DNA of 19,427 nucleotides from an uncultured Clostridia bacterium (lineage in GTDB: Bacteria; Bacillota; Clostridia; TANB77; RGIG9151), in NCBI GenBank assembly GCA_934500865.1, contig CAKSUD010000027.1, positions 1-19,427 of the forward strand. Direction: 5' to 3'. The notes under the pieces are model-generated. The model was not told the origin of the DNA. It searched no databases and was given only the letters and a program-made list of their open reading frames with translations. Shown here one piece after another: positions 7,284 to 15,774 of this stretch. A program made the position numbers and the translations under genes. Position 1 is the first letter of the stretch; each line of letters begins with the position of its first letter.

Positions 7284-8194
7284 CACTCCAATATTTTTTG
7301 TATTGACTTTCTTAAAAACGCTAATCCTTTGCATAAAGGATTCTTTTGTTGTCGCGCCCATCGCTTTGCATAATCATCAAAAACCCGCTCTCCTGTAAGT
7401 TGATACATTGCTTGCATCTGAGCTATATGAAGATTGTGATAGAAAGGACTGGCTATCAGTCCGTCAAGACTATACATGCTCCAATAGCCACACTTGAACT
7501 TGGGCAGTATTTTTACAAATGATTTCAATGTATTATCTAAGGTTTGCTTGTATTTTCCCTCGTCATGAGTTGCCTCTACATAATCATACAGTCCCCACCA
7601 AGAGAATATAAAACCATTCATCACCACATTCTTAAAGGTATATTCCATAAGGAAGCTATCTTCACCTTCATATTTGGTTGTTCCTCCCTCTTCCAATGGC
7701 AAAAGCATGAAGTCTATCGCTTTCTTTGCAGCAGCCATATATTCCTTCTTGCCTGTATGAACAAAGGCCCTAACCATTAGCGAGGTAGCTTCTCCTTGTG
7801 CCATCGCTCCGTATGGAGTTTTGGGGCAATAATGTGAGAAATTATTCCAACGTCCTTTGTCGTCTTGATGCTCCAATGTCCATTCTACACATTGTAGGAA
7901 TTTTCTTTCATACCTTTTTTCCTTAGTTAAAAGAAACAAGTCATAGCATCCAAGACCATATTGAAAGATTGCTACGGGGAAATAAGTAAACTTGCCATTC
8001 TCCAAATTAAGTTTTGGGAGTTCTGTATTATCCAACAGTTCAGGCATTTTTGTAACTTTTTCCATCATATTGTTATAGTACCCACGTATTTCATCTTTCG
8101 CAAAGCACTTACCTATATCTTGATTAACATGCCATACACTTTTACCTGTGAGCATCAGATACCAACGCTTAATTTGATACATCGATAAAGCCAT
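7283..8194 (-). CDS. D-glucuronyl C5-epimerase-like protein
   Basis: This 303-residue protein matches the C-terminal (alpha/alpha toroid) domain family of D-glucuronyl C5-epimerases. Visible parts are the W-rich helical hairpins typical of the toroid (QFYG-like VAIFQYGLGCYDL, GRWNNF, YGAMAQGEATSLMVRA), a central NGFIFSWWGLYDY helix, and the C-terminal SMYSLDGLIASPFYHNLHIAQM resembling the tyrosine-containing active-site region of the family. It has no signal peptide, so it would act in the cytoplasm on a lipid-linked or nucleotide-linked uronate. Its stop overlaps the next GT4 and its start overlaps the GNAT stop (TAATG). If active it would interconvert glucuronate and iduronate or a similar C5 pair. 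A different glycan-modifying role is possible. Confidence 0.75.
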   Translation of the reverse strand: MALSMYQIKRWYLMLTGKSVWHVNQDIGKCFAKDEIRGYYNNMMEKVTKMPELLDNTELPKLNLENGKFTYFPVAIFQYGLGCYDLFLLTKEKRYERKFLQCVEWTLEHQDDKGRWNNFSHYCPKTPYGAMAQGEATSLMVRAFVHTGKKEYMAAAKKAIDFMLLPLEEGGTTKYEGEDSFLMEYTFKNVVMNGFIFSWWGLYDYVEATHDEGKYKQTLDNTLKSFVKILPKFKCGYWSMYSLDGLIASPFYHNLHIAQMQAMYQLTGERVFDDYAKRWARQQKNPLCKGLAFLRKSIQKILE

Positions 8195-8837
8195 TATAAT
8201 AGTTTCATATATGTGAGGCCATCCTCACCTCTTGTCCTGTAGATCTCGAAGCCATTACGTTCGTAATAGCGTCGAGCCCGCAGGTTTTCCGTCTTTACAG
8301 ACAGCAGACATAGCTTACGCCCATGAGTCTTCATAGCAGCAAGATATGCTTCCATCATTGATTGAGCATACCCTTTGCCACGTCCCTCAGGTAGTACACA
8401 TACAGAGAGAAGATCGCCTCGCTGATTATTTAATATGTTTTCGTATTTGTCGTTTACTATTGTCCAGTCACTCTGCGATGGCTTATGTTTGAAGCGTGCC
8501 AGCATCTTGTTCCATGTCTGCTTGTTGCCACTCAGCATCAGCAGAAAAGTCTTCCATAACACCTTGAATCTGTTGTGCTTTATGAAATTCTGCATTTGGT
8601 CATCCTTATCCATATAGTAACCCATGCAGAACCCTACGATTCCTTTATCTTCATCATCAGCCACCCAGAACAATTCTGGATTGTCATTTATATATTCTGA
8701 ATAGAAAGAAATCAACAGGTTGCCCCCCCAATAGTATTTCCAAACTTGCACAATTGAGAAGAATAACTATCTGGAAAACACACACTATGCACTTTCGCTA
8801 TAGCTGGTAAGTCTTGTATAGTTGCTTGTCTTATCAT
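8194..8837 (-). CDS. GNAT N-acyltransferase, out of frame at a G7 tract (candidate phase-off)
   Basis: The gene is split by a run of seven G (8723-8729). From the ATG at 8837, 6 bases after the preceding stop, the frame reads a GNAT-like N-terminus (MIRQATIQDLPAIAKVHS, then FPDSYSS) for 38 residues. It then leaves frame at the tract and stops at 8712-8714 after 41 residues. The rest (LLISFYSEYI, PELFWVADDED, then the acetyl-CoA loop VCVLPEGRGKGYAQSMM and NLRARRYYERNGF) lies in another frame, open to 8194. With eight G the whole is one 214-residue protein of normal GNAT length. A GTG at 8751 could give a 185-residue product, but its first ten residues are out of frame for the family. It probably acylates an amino sugar. 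The alternatives to phase variation are plain mutation or an assembly error. Confidence 0.85.
8723..8729 (-). repeat. Poly-G tract (G7) in the GNAT gene
   Basis: Seven consecutive G on the coding strand occupy codons 37 to 39 of the GNAT gene. As given, the gene is out of frame. Eight G would restore it. Confidence 0.9.
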
Positions 8838-8843
8838 ATTCAA

Positions 8844-9899
8844 TTATTTGAAGCAGTTCAACAATTTTTCTTTGTCAAAAAGATTATACTTATTTTCTAT
8901 ATTTTTTAATTTTGCTGCTTTTATCATACAATCAGCTAATGCTTCAGGATCTTCAATGTCACAATAATAGCCATTTTTACCTTCCTGTATAATATCCTTG
9001 ATTACAGTTACACATGTAGTACTTGCAACTGGGCGATTAAAGCATTGTGCCTCCAACACCACATTAGGGAAACCCTCCATACGCGAAGAAAGTACAAATA
9101 CGTCACAATGTTTCAAAAAAGGATAGGGATTACATTGGAATCCCAAGAATGAAAACGCCTTCAATGATTTAGATTGTGCTACCAGATCCTGAGCATAATC
9201 AGATTCGCATCTTCCAACAATATTCATGTGGGCATTGGGAATAGCCGCTTTAACCTTAGGCCATGCGGCTTCTAATATGTCAATTCCTTTCGAATAGGCA
9301 ATATTACAAACATTCAGGAAATTTATTTCATCTTTACGAAAAGGGTTGTCTGATCTTTCGGCAGAGTCACGTATATATTCAGCATCTACAGGATTGTTGA
9401 TAGCAACAACTTTATTTTCAGGAAGATGATAGTACTCCAAGAGCTGTTTTCGCATCTCAATGTTTTGAGCAATTACGAATTTAGCTGACTTCAAGAGCCA
9501 TCTGTTGATGGTCTTGATGATATTCATCTTAATTCCTGCAATACCTTTTGACAGTTTGTTTTTGGGCATGTTTGGAATTCGTACTACAATCTGACATCCC
9601 GTTTTTTTTGATGCTATCATACCAACAATGCTGACATGCTCTCTGCTTGAAAAGTAAATGCTATTAGGATGTGATTTCATAAATGCCATCAACTTAGGAA
9701 TCGCATTCAAAACCCTACCACATTCCAAGCAAGTCATCTTAAATTCTGGCTCTATCCAGTCAAGCATTTCGCCTTTTCGATAGCCAAAGTTGATGAACTC
9801 AACATCATGTCCTTCTTTATGTAATAGGCGCGCTATTGTGATAGATACTCTTTCAGCACCTCCTGCTGAAAGATCGGGAAGAAGGAAATAAATCTTCAT
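8844..9899 (-). CDS. GT4 family glycosyltransferase
   Basis: This 351-residue GT-B enzyme has the N-terminal glycine-rich acceptor loop LPDLSAGGAERVS (8-20) and the C-terminal E-x7-E site in SRMEGFPNVVLEAQ. It extends the lipid-linked repeat unit in the cytoplasm. Its ATG overlaps the polymerase stop (TAATG), and the GNAT start follows its stop by 6 bases. The segment MIASKKTG is encoded by an A8 run, unremarkable in such AT-rich DNA. Sugar specificity is unknown. Confidence 0.94.
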   Translation of the reverse strand: MKIYFLLPDLSAGGAERVSITIARLLHKEGHDVEFINFGYRKGEMLDWIEPEFKMTCLECGRVLNAIPKLMAFMKSHPNSIYFSSREHVSIVGMIASKKTGCQIVVRIPNMPKNKLSKGIAGIKMNIIKTINRWLLKSAKFVIAQNIEMRKQLLEYYHLPENKVVAINNPVDAEYIRDSAERSDNPFRKDEINFLNVCNIAYSKGIDILEAAWPKVKAAIPNAHMNIVGRCESDYAQDLVAQSKSLKAFSFLGFQCNPYPFLKHCDVFVLSSRMEGFPNVVLEAQCFNRPVASTTCVTVIKDIIQEGKNGYYCDIEDPEALADCMIKAAKLKNIENKYNLFDKEKLLNCFK

Positions 9900-11131
9900 T
9901 ATCTTCTATTTTTTAGGAAATGGAAACCGTTTTGTTTTAGTGATTCATAATGAATACAAAATATCATAATCATAAAATATGTATCTTTACTATAATATGA
10001 AACAGATCCATAATCTAATACTAAATTTAATAAAATAAAAAGTAAGATTATAATAGAATATGAATTTGTTTTAGCAGAACGCAATTCCAATTTTATAAGT
10101 TGGACATAAATCCAGTAAACCAAAACCAGTCCTATAATTCCACCACCAGCAGCAACCTCTGCATAATTACAATGTAGGTAACAGTCGTGACCGGAGTAGT
10201 GCAGAGCGAGAATCCTTGGATTACCCATTCCCATTCCTAACAATGGAGTTTCTTTCAACTGATTAAAGCCTATTTGTCTATAATATGCTCGCAATAAAGA
10301 TGAAGAATCTACGTCACCCACACCTGTAAAAGAGGCTAACAGACCATCCATTCTATCCATAGTTCCTCCAAAGACACCAGATTTGGCTACAAAAAAAACA
10401 ACAAGAAACAAACTAAGTACGGAAAACAATATTTTTATAATTCTTGTGACGCCATGACTTCGTACAGATGGATTGAAAAAAGATAACACCAACAATCCTA
10501 TGATAAGCATCACAAGTGCTTTTCTACTTCCTGATCCTGCTACAACCAACAAGCAAGGTAAGCACATTACAACATCAACAATATTCTTGTTAATTTTCCA
10601 AAAGAAGTAGGAAAGTAAAATTGAAGTGCTACAAATCATTCCAACCACATTCACATTGGCGAAACTGTTCTCAAGCCGCTCACCAGAATCTATTGTATCT
10701 TGTAGATTCTCAATACCAACAAAAGAAATCGTATATATAGAAAGAAAAAAGCCACTCCACATTACGATTGTGAGAAGTCTTTTTATGTCACATTTGTAAT
10801 ACGCTTCATATAACAGAGTGAATGCCAATAGTAATTCAAAGAGTGTTATGCCTTTCTCAATAGCATATTCTCCTCTTTCTGACCAAATTGCCGAAAGCAT
10901 ACAGAATAAGGCTATTAGCAACATATATTTATGGAATATGCAATAATGTTTAGGTATAAATGAACCATGCTTGCTTGCATGAATAAAATATATAAGAAGT
11001 ATAATCACTACCATATATATAACACCTATTGAATCGTAAGAAAAAATGACAAAGGTTATATATAGCAGCATAGTTAACAAATCCATTATCTTGTCAGATA
11101 TTGACAGTGATTTGGGTAACAAACTTATCAT
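9899..11131 (-). CDS. wzy: Wzy-type O-antigen / capsule polymerase
   Basis: This 410-residue membrane protein has about ten hydrophobic segments and a larger loop roughly two thirds along (around MDRMDGLLASFTGVGDVDSSS), followed by LLGMGMGNPRILALHYSGHDCYLHCNYAEVAAGGG. Conserved features are a GxGxG-like stretch before a histidine and then an N/E/G-rich membrane re-entry, as in the O-antigen ligase / polymerase superfamily. It would join flipped repeat units on the periplasmic face. It starts 14 bases after the stop of the TupA fragment. Wzy proteins share little sequence, so assignment rests on topology, the motif and the position between transport and transferase genes. A WaaL-type ligase is less likely inside such a locus. 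Confidence 0.85.
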   Translation of the reverse strand: MISLLPKSLSISDKIMDLLTMLLYITFVIFSYDSIGVIYMVVIILLIYFIHASKHGSFIPKHYCIFHKYMLLIALFCMLSAIWSERGEYAIEKGITLFELLLAFTLLYEAYYKCDIKRLLTIVMWSGFFLSIYTISFVGIENLQDTIDSGERLENSFANVNVVGMICSTSILLSYFFWKINKNIVDVVMCLPCLLVVAGSGSRKALVMLIIGLLVLSFFNPSVRSHGVTRIIKILFSVLSLFLVVFFVAKSGVFGGTMDRMDGLLASFTGVGDVDSSSLLRAYYRQIGFNQLKETPLLGMGMGNPRILALHYSGHDCYLHCNYAEVAAGGGIIGLVLVYWIYVQLIKLELRSAKTNSYSIIILLFILLNLVLDYGSVSYYSKDTYFMIMIFCIHYESLKQNGFHFLKNRR

Positions 11132-11145
11132 AAACTATTATGTTT

Positions 11146-11567
11146 TTATAGATTCAAAAAATTTCCCAACTTCTCATCCCACTTTTCTGGCACAAACTTC
11201 CCAAAACCTGCAGCTGGATATAATGTTATTTCTCCAAAATATATCGTATCATCTATTACGTACAAATCTATTCGTGAGAATTTCATTTTTTCACTTAATT
11301 TATAGCAGATTCGAATCATATCGCCAAGAAATACGGGACGGGCAACAGGAATCTGACCATTATGAGCATTGGGATTTAGTCCTACAAATTCTTGATGTTG
11401 CCAATTCATATCGTAAAAATCAATTGTTTCATTACTATGACGACCACGAATCACTTGGCAATATTTCGGTTTTCCATTGAAACAGTAAAATTTGTAGTCA
11501 TTGAGATCTTCGTATAAGAAATCAACTTCATCAATTACAATTATTCTGTTATCTATGACTTTAATTG
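11146..11567 (-). pseudogene. C-terminal half of a second TupA-like ATP-grasp protein, no start of its own
   Basis: An open minus-strand frame runs from the G8 tract of the preceding tupA-like gene to a stop at 11146-11148. It contains DLNDYKFYCFNGKPKYCQV, FSRIDLYVIDDTIYFGE and EKWDEKLGNFLNL. These align with DLIDYKFYCFNGVPKLIMV, HARIDLYNIDSHVYFGE and QSYDEYLGSLMKL of the upstream gene, so it is a paralogous C-terminal half. The ATP-binding N-terminal half is missing. A GTG at 11454 could start 102 residues, without ATP-grasp function. One extra G in the tract would join it to the upstream gene as a 450-residue protein. It is either a deletion remnant or a switchable C-terminal extension. Confidence 0.8.
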
Positions 11568-12497
11568 CCCCCCCCGTTTGGTTGACTTCAACTTCATCAG
11601 ACTTCCAAGATATTCATCGTAACTTTGAGGATTTATCTTGTCTAAGCCGCTTCCATCATAGAATGTGATTTCTCCGAAATATACATGAGAGTCGATATTA
11701 TATAGGTCAATACGAGCATGAACCAAATCAGAAGACAACTTTGAAGCTATCTCCAGCATCTCATTCAGATTGTCTGGCTTGGTGAATTCCACATCTGGTT
11801 TCGGTGCTCCCCAACTAATATCTACAGTATTCCATTCCGTGTCATAGTAACCGAAACGCTTGTTGCCTGTTGATCTGCCATTTGCTACCATAATCAATTT
11901 TGGGACACCATTAAAGCAATAAAACTTATAGTCTATCAGATCTGGAGAAACGCTGCGTTGTTCCGCCATGAACTTTTCTGCAATAATTTTCCTCGGTACG
12001 TTCAGGTAAGGTTTCTCACGGTAACTCTTACCAGCATTTGTTTGCATTGAGGTTCTGAGTTTCTCTTTAGCCTTCTCCTTGTCAAGAGAGCCTTTGTCCT
12101 TGCAAACAACTACACCACAGCCACCACCACCATGAGTGGTTTTCAATACGAACTGATTTGGAAGAGAATCCCAATCAATGTCTTCCACGCTGTCCCATAC
12201 CCCCAGAGTAGGTATAATGTACTGTTCACCTATTCTCTGTGCCACATAGTCTTTTGCCGCCAATTTGTCCACCATATTGGTGTACTCTGGCTTGTAGTCA
12301 TTGACTTTCAACCATTGCAGTTTCTCAGTGAATGTCTTGGGATTTTTCCAGTTTATCCAGCGTCCCATCTTGCATCTGTATCTTAGCGAAAGATACATTT
12401 TGTCAGGAAGGAATCCTAAGAAATTCTTTACAATGGAATCGCAAAATTCCATTCTGTTGTGGAACAAGTAGTCAAATCCACGTTTAATAGATGGCAT
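11553..12497 (-). CDS. TupA-like ATP-grasp protein
   Basis: This 314-residue protein belongs to the TupA-like ATP-grasp family, named for TupA of teichuronopeptide synthesis in alkaliphilic Bacillus. ATP-grasp enzymes usually form an amide between a carboxylate and an amine. The nucleotide-binding glycine loop is FVLKTTHGGGGCGVVV (116-131). The C-terminal part has DYKFYCFNGVPK, HARIDLYNI and VYFGEITFYDGSG, which hold the metal-binding acidic and asparagine-type residues of the fold. The length is normal. The last codons are encoded by a G8 tract, so the terminal residues and stop depend on tract length. It follows the CapA-like gene by 12 bases. It probably attaches an amino acid or amine to a glycan, perhaps to a uronate. 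A glycosyltransferase-like role has also been annotated for relatives. Confidence 0.88.
   Translation of the reverse strand: MPSIKRGFDYLFHNRMEFCDSIVKNFLGFLPDKMYLSLRYRCKMGRWINWKNPKTFTEKLQWLKVNDYKPEYTNMVDKLAAKDYVAQRIGEQYIIPTLGVWDSVEDIDWDSLPNQFVLKTTHGGGGCGVVVCKDKGSLDKEKAKEKLRTSMQTNAGKSYREKPYLNVPRKIIAEKFMAEQRSVSPDLIDYKFYCFNGVPKLIMVANGRSTGNKRFGYYDTEWNTVDISWGAPKPDVEFTKPDNLNEMLEIASKLSSDLVHARIDLYNIDSHVYFGEITFYDGSGLDKINPQSYDEYLGSLMKLKSTKRGGQLKS
11568..11575 (-). repeat. Poly-G tract (G8) at the 3' end of the TupA-like gene
   Basis: Eight G on the coding strand cover codons 308 to 310. With eight, the frame ends four codons later. With nine (or six), it stays open into the second TupA-like fragment down to 11146. 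With seven it enters the third frame. Confidence 0.9.
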
Positions 12498-12509
12498 AAT
12501 TATAATGAT

Positions 12510-13628
12510 TTATTTGTTTTTTAATGCAAATATAAGTTTATCTCTATGAGCCTCACAATCTACATGATTAAGGATATTGATTGCTTTTTGCCCACATATA
12601 AACTTAGGCAACAACCCTAATGAAAGAAGTTTGGAGAGAATACGTCCTGAATAAGGTTCCATTCTGGACAATTCATTGTTCTTGCATTTTTTGTAATATT
12701 CTGTAATTATAGCACGAAGAACATTACTATCAGATATAATCTGGTTTAATTCAGCAATAGTGTTATCAAAAGCAGTGGTATCCAACAATTCAATTGTTGG
12801 TTTAATTCCATATTGACAGTATGGATATATATTGGAGGTGATAACATCATCAAAAGTCAGTTTTACCATATATCCTTCATTCCAAGAACAATCTCGAAGC
12901 CCTTCTTCGTCGAAGCAGAAATTACCCAGCCCATAAAAGATAGGTTTTCCTTTATATGTTTCATAACCTGAATAGCAATGCTGATGATGATTGACAACAG
13001 CATCAGCTCCGGCATCTATGAAAAAGCGATATGTTTCTACCATACGAGGTGATGGCAACTGGAACATTTCGTGTCCGCCATGCACAATTACAAGCACATA
13101 GTCTGCTTCTTTCTTTGCCTCCTGAATAGCATAAAACTGTCGGACTGGATTCAATGGATTGGCACCAGCCTCTGTTTCTGTAGCAATGGAGAACTCATGC
13201 TCACAACAGTTAATGACAGCGATAGTCTTTCCGTTCTTTTCAAGGTAAAGAGTTTTCTCTGCTTCTTTTAAATTGGAGCCTCCACCAACTATATCAAGTT
13301 TTTGAACTTTACAACATTCCACGGACTTTCGGAGTCCTTCTGCTCCAAAGTCAAGTATGTGGTTGTTTGCCATTGTTACACCTGTAAAGCCTGCATATTT
13401 TACGACCTCTGCCGCTTCAGGGGTACAACGAAGATTTGGTCCACATTTCGGGATTGGCTTGTAACCCTCTTCCACTATAGGACTCTCAAAGTTGACAAAT
13501 GAGAAATCTGCCGACTTTATGATTCCTCGTATATTTTCAGAGAATACTTCAGAATACTTTTTTTCTTCTATTTGTTTGGCAAGTCTCGCACTTGGAGCAA
13601 AGTCGCCAGCAATAAATACTTTTATCAT
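12510..13628 (-). CDS. CapA family protein (poly-gamma-glutamate capsule type metallophosphatase fold)
   Basis: This 372-residue protein has the full CapA / PGA_cap domain: AGDFAPS (7-13), FVNFESPI (44-51), TMANNHILDFG (85-95), VIVHGGHE (180-187), VNHHQHCYSGYE (212-223) and IFYGLGNF (230-237). These place the Asp, Asn and His residues of a calcineurin-like two-metal centre. CapA is required for poly-gamma-glutamate capsule in Bacillus, and homologues recur in other surface-polymer loci with uncertain chemistry. No signal peptide or N-terminal membrane anchor is visible, unlike Bacillus CapA, so it appears cytoplasmic. It overlaps the preceding GT4 (ATGA) and precedes the TupA-like gene. The pairing with TupA suggests an amino-acid or peptide decoration. 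Confidence 0.92.
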   Translation of the reverse strand: MIKVFIAGDFAPSARLAKQIEEKKYSEVFSENIRGIIKSADFSFVNFESPIVEEGYKPIPKCGPNLRCTPEAAEVVKYAGFTGVTMANNHILDFGAEGLRKSVECCKVQKLDIVGGGSNLKEAEKTLYLEKNGKTIAVINCCEHEFSIATETEAGANPLNPVRQFYAIQEAKKEADYVLVIVHGGHEMFQLPSPRMVETYRFFIDAGADAVVNHHQHCYSGYETYKGKPIFYGLGNFCFDEEGLRDCSWNEGYMVKLTFDDVITSNIYPYCQYGIKPTIELLDTTAFDNTIAELNQIISDSNVLRAIITEYYKKCKNNELSRMEPYSGRILSKLLSLGLLPKFICGQKAINILNHVDCEAHRDKLIFALKNK

Positions 13629-14722
13629 TTATTATACAAATGTTTATACTGATTAATAACTATACTAATTTTATATTTGCTAGTATCAATAGTATCTGGT
13701 TTATAACATTTAAACCAATCTACTATCTTTGTTGCCCAGTATAAAGAACCTAAACTAAGTGGAAGATATTCAACACCACCACAATTAGTTGAAAGAGGAA
13801 TACTATCTGAAGCAAAACTATGTAAACCAACAGCTTGTGCTTCAATTAAAGCTATGCCAAATCCTTCGTGATATGAAGGCATGATGAAACAATCTGAAGT
13901 AGATAAAATATTAGGAATTTCAGTATCCCCAGGATAAAACTCAACATATTCTTTAAGAGATAGCTCTGTTATTTTGTTTAAAATCAGTTGCTTATACTTG
14001 CTATCCATATCAAATCCTATAATTCTCAATTTCGCATTAATTCCTAAATTTCTGATATTATCAAGAACTTCAATGGAGAATTTTTGATTTTTTATATTGG
14101 ATATAGCTCCAACTTGTACAAGTGTAAATACTTTGTTTTTCTCAATCTTATTGTTTCTTGGATAAAAAATATCATCGTTATAAAAATTATTTACAATCTG
14201 ATATTTTACATCTTTGGAAAACAAAGAAACACATGCTGCTTCTGAGCAACCTATTCTTTCTGTTGCATACTTATTTGCTACTTTTTGACGGAAATTGTCT
14301 AATAAAGTACAAACTGCATTTCTTTTTTCATGAATAACATGTGCTTGTGCTATTCTTATTGGGATATGATATTTAGCAGCCAATTTTAGAATTATTGCAT
14401 TCTCATATTCCCTATTACAATGAATGGCATCATACGGCTCCTCTTTATTAAAGATAGACTTTAATTGCATGAATATACGCATATCACGAATATAATAGTC
14501 TATCCTTTTAAAAAAAGAACAATTACCTTCATAATTAGGAATCCTAAAGATTTTACCTCCAAACGTTAAAAATTCTTCGTCATAATATCTTTTTTCAGAA
14601 GTAAATAGAAGCATATCAAAATGAAAATCATCAGATAGATTTCTTACGATTCCCATCATAATGGCTTGAACGCCTCCATTGCCTAAACCTTCACACGATA
14701 CTAACAACACTCTTTTTTTCAT
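13625..14722 (-). CDS. GT4 family glycosyltransferase
   Basis: This 365-residue GT-B enzyme has an N-terminal GGVQAIMMG acceptor loop and the C-terminal donor site MPSYHEGFGIALIEAQA (E-x7-E). It adds a sugar on the cytoplasmic face. The ATG is followed by an A7 run (codons for KKR), which is common at Bacteroidales starts. It overlaps the pyruvyl transferase stop (TAATG) and the CapA-like start (ATGA). Its coding DNA is very AT-rich. Substrates are unknown. Confidence 0.93.
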   Translation of the reverse strand: MKKRVLLVSCEGLGNGGVQAIMMGIVRNLSDDFHFDMLLFTSEKRYYDEEFLTFGGKIFRIPNYEGNCSFFKRIDYYIRDMRIFMQLKSIFNKEEPYDAIHCNREYENAIILKLAAKYHIPIRIAQAHVIHEKRNAVCTLLDNFRQKVANKYATERIGCSEAACVSLFSKDVKYQIVNNFYNDDIFYPRNNKIEKNKVFTLVQVGAISNIKNQKFSIEVLDNIRNLGINAKLRIIGFDMDSKYKQLILNKITELSLKEYVEFYPGDTEIPNILSTSDCFIMPSYHEGFGIALIEAQAVGLHSFASDSIPLSTNCGGVEYLPLSLGSLYWATKIVDWFKCYKPDTIDTSKYKISIVINQYKHLYNK

Positions 14723-15774
14723 TATTCTTCAAGCATTTTTTTAAAAATGTTCCATGATTGTACTCTTAAAGATTCCAATAGAGGACTTACTTTAGAATAA
14801 TCAATAGTTTCCTCCCATGGTTTACAGAGATCCATTTGAGCTGTAGAACAATAAATTCGATCGCTCAAATTGAGTTTTGACAATAAATTTTCCAACCTTG
14901 TTCCTCTACCGTTTCTACTTTGAAGTATGGCAAACTGTTTTTGAAAAATAAGACAAAAAGCAAGGCCATGAAAAGATCTGGTAATCACAAAATTTGCATT
15001 TGCTATGTTTATTACCCAGTCCTCCACACCTACTCTGTTATAAATCAGTTTACCGAGAATCGTTGTTTTTTTATTTGTATTTATAGGCTGTAATCCTAAT
15101 TTATATGCAAGTTCATTACAATAACTTTCTAATTCATCATCTTCGCTAAGAGGATAATAAACCAATGTTTTATTTTCCTTTCTCTTTGGTACAAATTCAT
15201 CATAAGAATCAAACAATAGTGTGGGATCTAAGACGCATTTTGCGCTAATACCAAATACATCCTTTAATATCTCAACACCTGTTTCTTCACGACATGTAAC
15301 ATGACTGAAGCTTAGAAAAAGTTTATGAATAGACTCGGTATATAAATTATACATCCATTTATTCACCCCAATACTTGATGCATAAGAAATTCTCTTTGTT
15401 TCTTTAGAACCAAAATCTAAAAAAAATATTTTCCAGTATTTTTTAGTTATATCTGGATTCCAAACTTGATCGCTTCCTACTATATAACAATCCGCTATAG
15501 GTGGATGACTGTATAATTCATCAATATTATCATATTTTTGGGTTATAGGAATATACTTTCTCCAAAATCTATTAAATTTATAAGTGGCAGGAGTGAAATT
15601 CTCTATTATATTGGCTATTTTACCCCAAAAAGTAGATACAACAGTATCCTTGATATGGATATTTATCATATAAGGATTATGCCCTAATAATTTTAATGCT
15701 TTTATAGTGGCATATGCCTGAAGTACCGCACCATAATTCTTTTCATGCCATATAGTAAGTAACGCTATTTTCAT
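14722..15774 (-). CDS. Polysaccharide pyruvyl transferase family protein
   Basis: This 350-residue protein belongs to the polysaccharide pyruvyl transferase family (CsaB, WcaK, Pvg1), which transfers the enolpyruvyl group of phosphoenolpyruvate to make a pyruvate ketal on a sugar. Family marks are the N-terminal NYGAVLQAYA (about 13-22), YIVGSDQVWNPD in the first half and VITRSFHGLAFCLIF in the second half. The His in SFHG matches the conserved family His. It abuts the FrhB-like gene, with its start immediately after that gene's stop. That pairing recurs in many anaerobe polysaccharide loci. Ketal formation is inferred; the exact sugar is unknown. Confidence 0.92.
   Translation of the reverse strand: MKIALLTIWHEKNYGAVLQAYATIKALKLLGHNPYMINIHIKDTVVSTFWGKIANIIENFTPATYKFNRFWRKYIPITQKYDNIDELYSHPPIADCYIVGSDQVWNPDITKKYWKIFFLDFGSKETKRISYASSIGVNKWMYNLYTESIHKLFLSFSHVTCREETGVEILKDVFGISAKCVLDPTLLFDSYDEFVPKRKENKTLVYYPLSEDDELESYCNELAYKLGLQPINTNKKTTILGKLIYNRVGVEDWVINIANANFVITRSFHGLAFCLIFQKQFAILQSRNGRGTRLENLLSKLNLSDRIYCSTAQMDLCKPWEETIDYSKVSPLLESLRVQSWNIFKKMLEE

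Noticed and set aside
7284..7361. A 26-codon N-terminal extension of the GT4 gene at 6300-7283
   Set aside because: It lies inside the epimerase-like gene, while the ATG at 7283 overlaps that gene's stop and starts the family domain.
8194..8751. Accepting the GNAT gene as an intact 185-residue protein starting at a GTG
   Set aside because: The upstream frame encodes the missing family N-terminus right after the preceding gene, and the first ten residues from the GTG do not fit the family.
9602..9609. A8 coding-strand tract in a GT4 gene as a slippage site
   Set aside because: A and T runs of seven or eight occur in several genes here, as expected in AT-rich DNA, and the frame is intact.
10391..10398. 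T8 coding-strand tract in wzy
   Set aside because: It encodes hydrophobic residues in a membrane segment; the frame is intact and the length is unremarkable for this composition.
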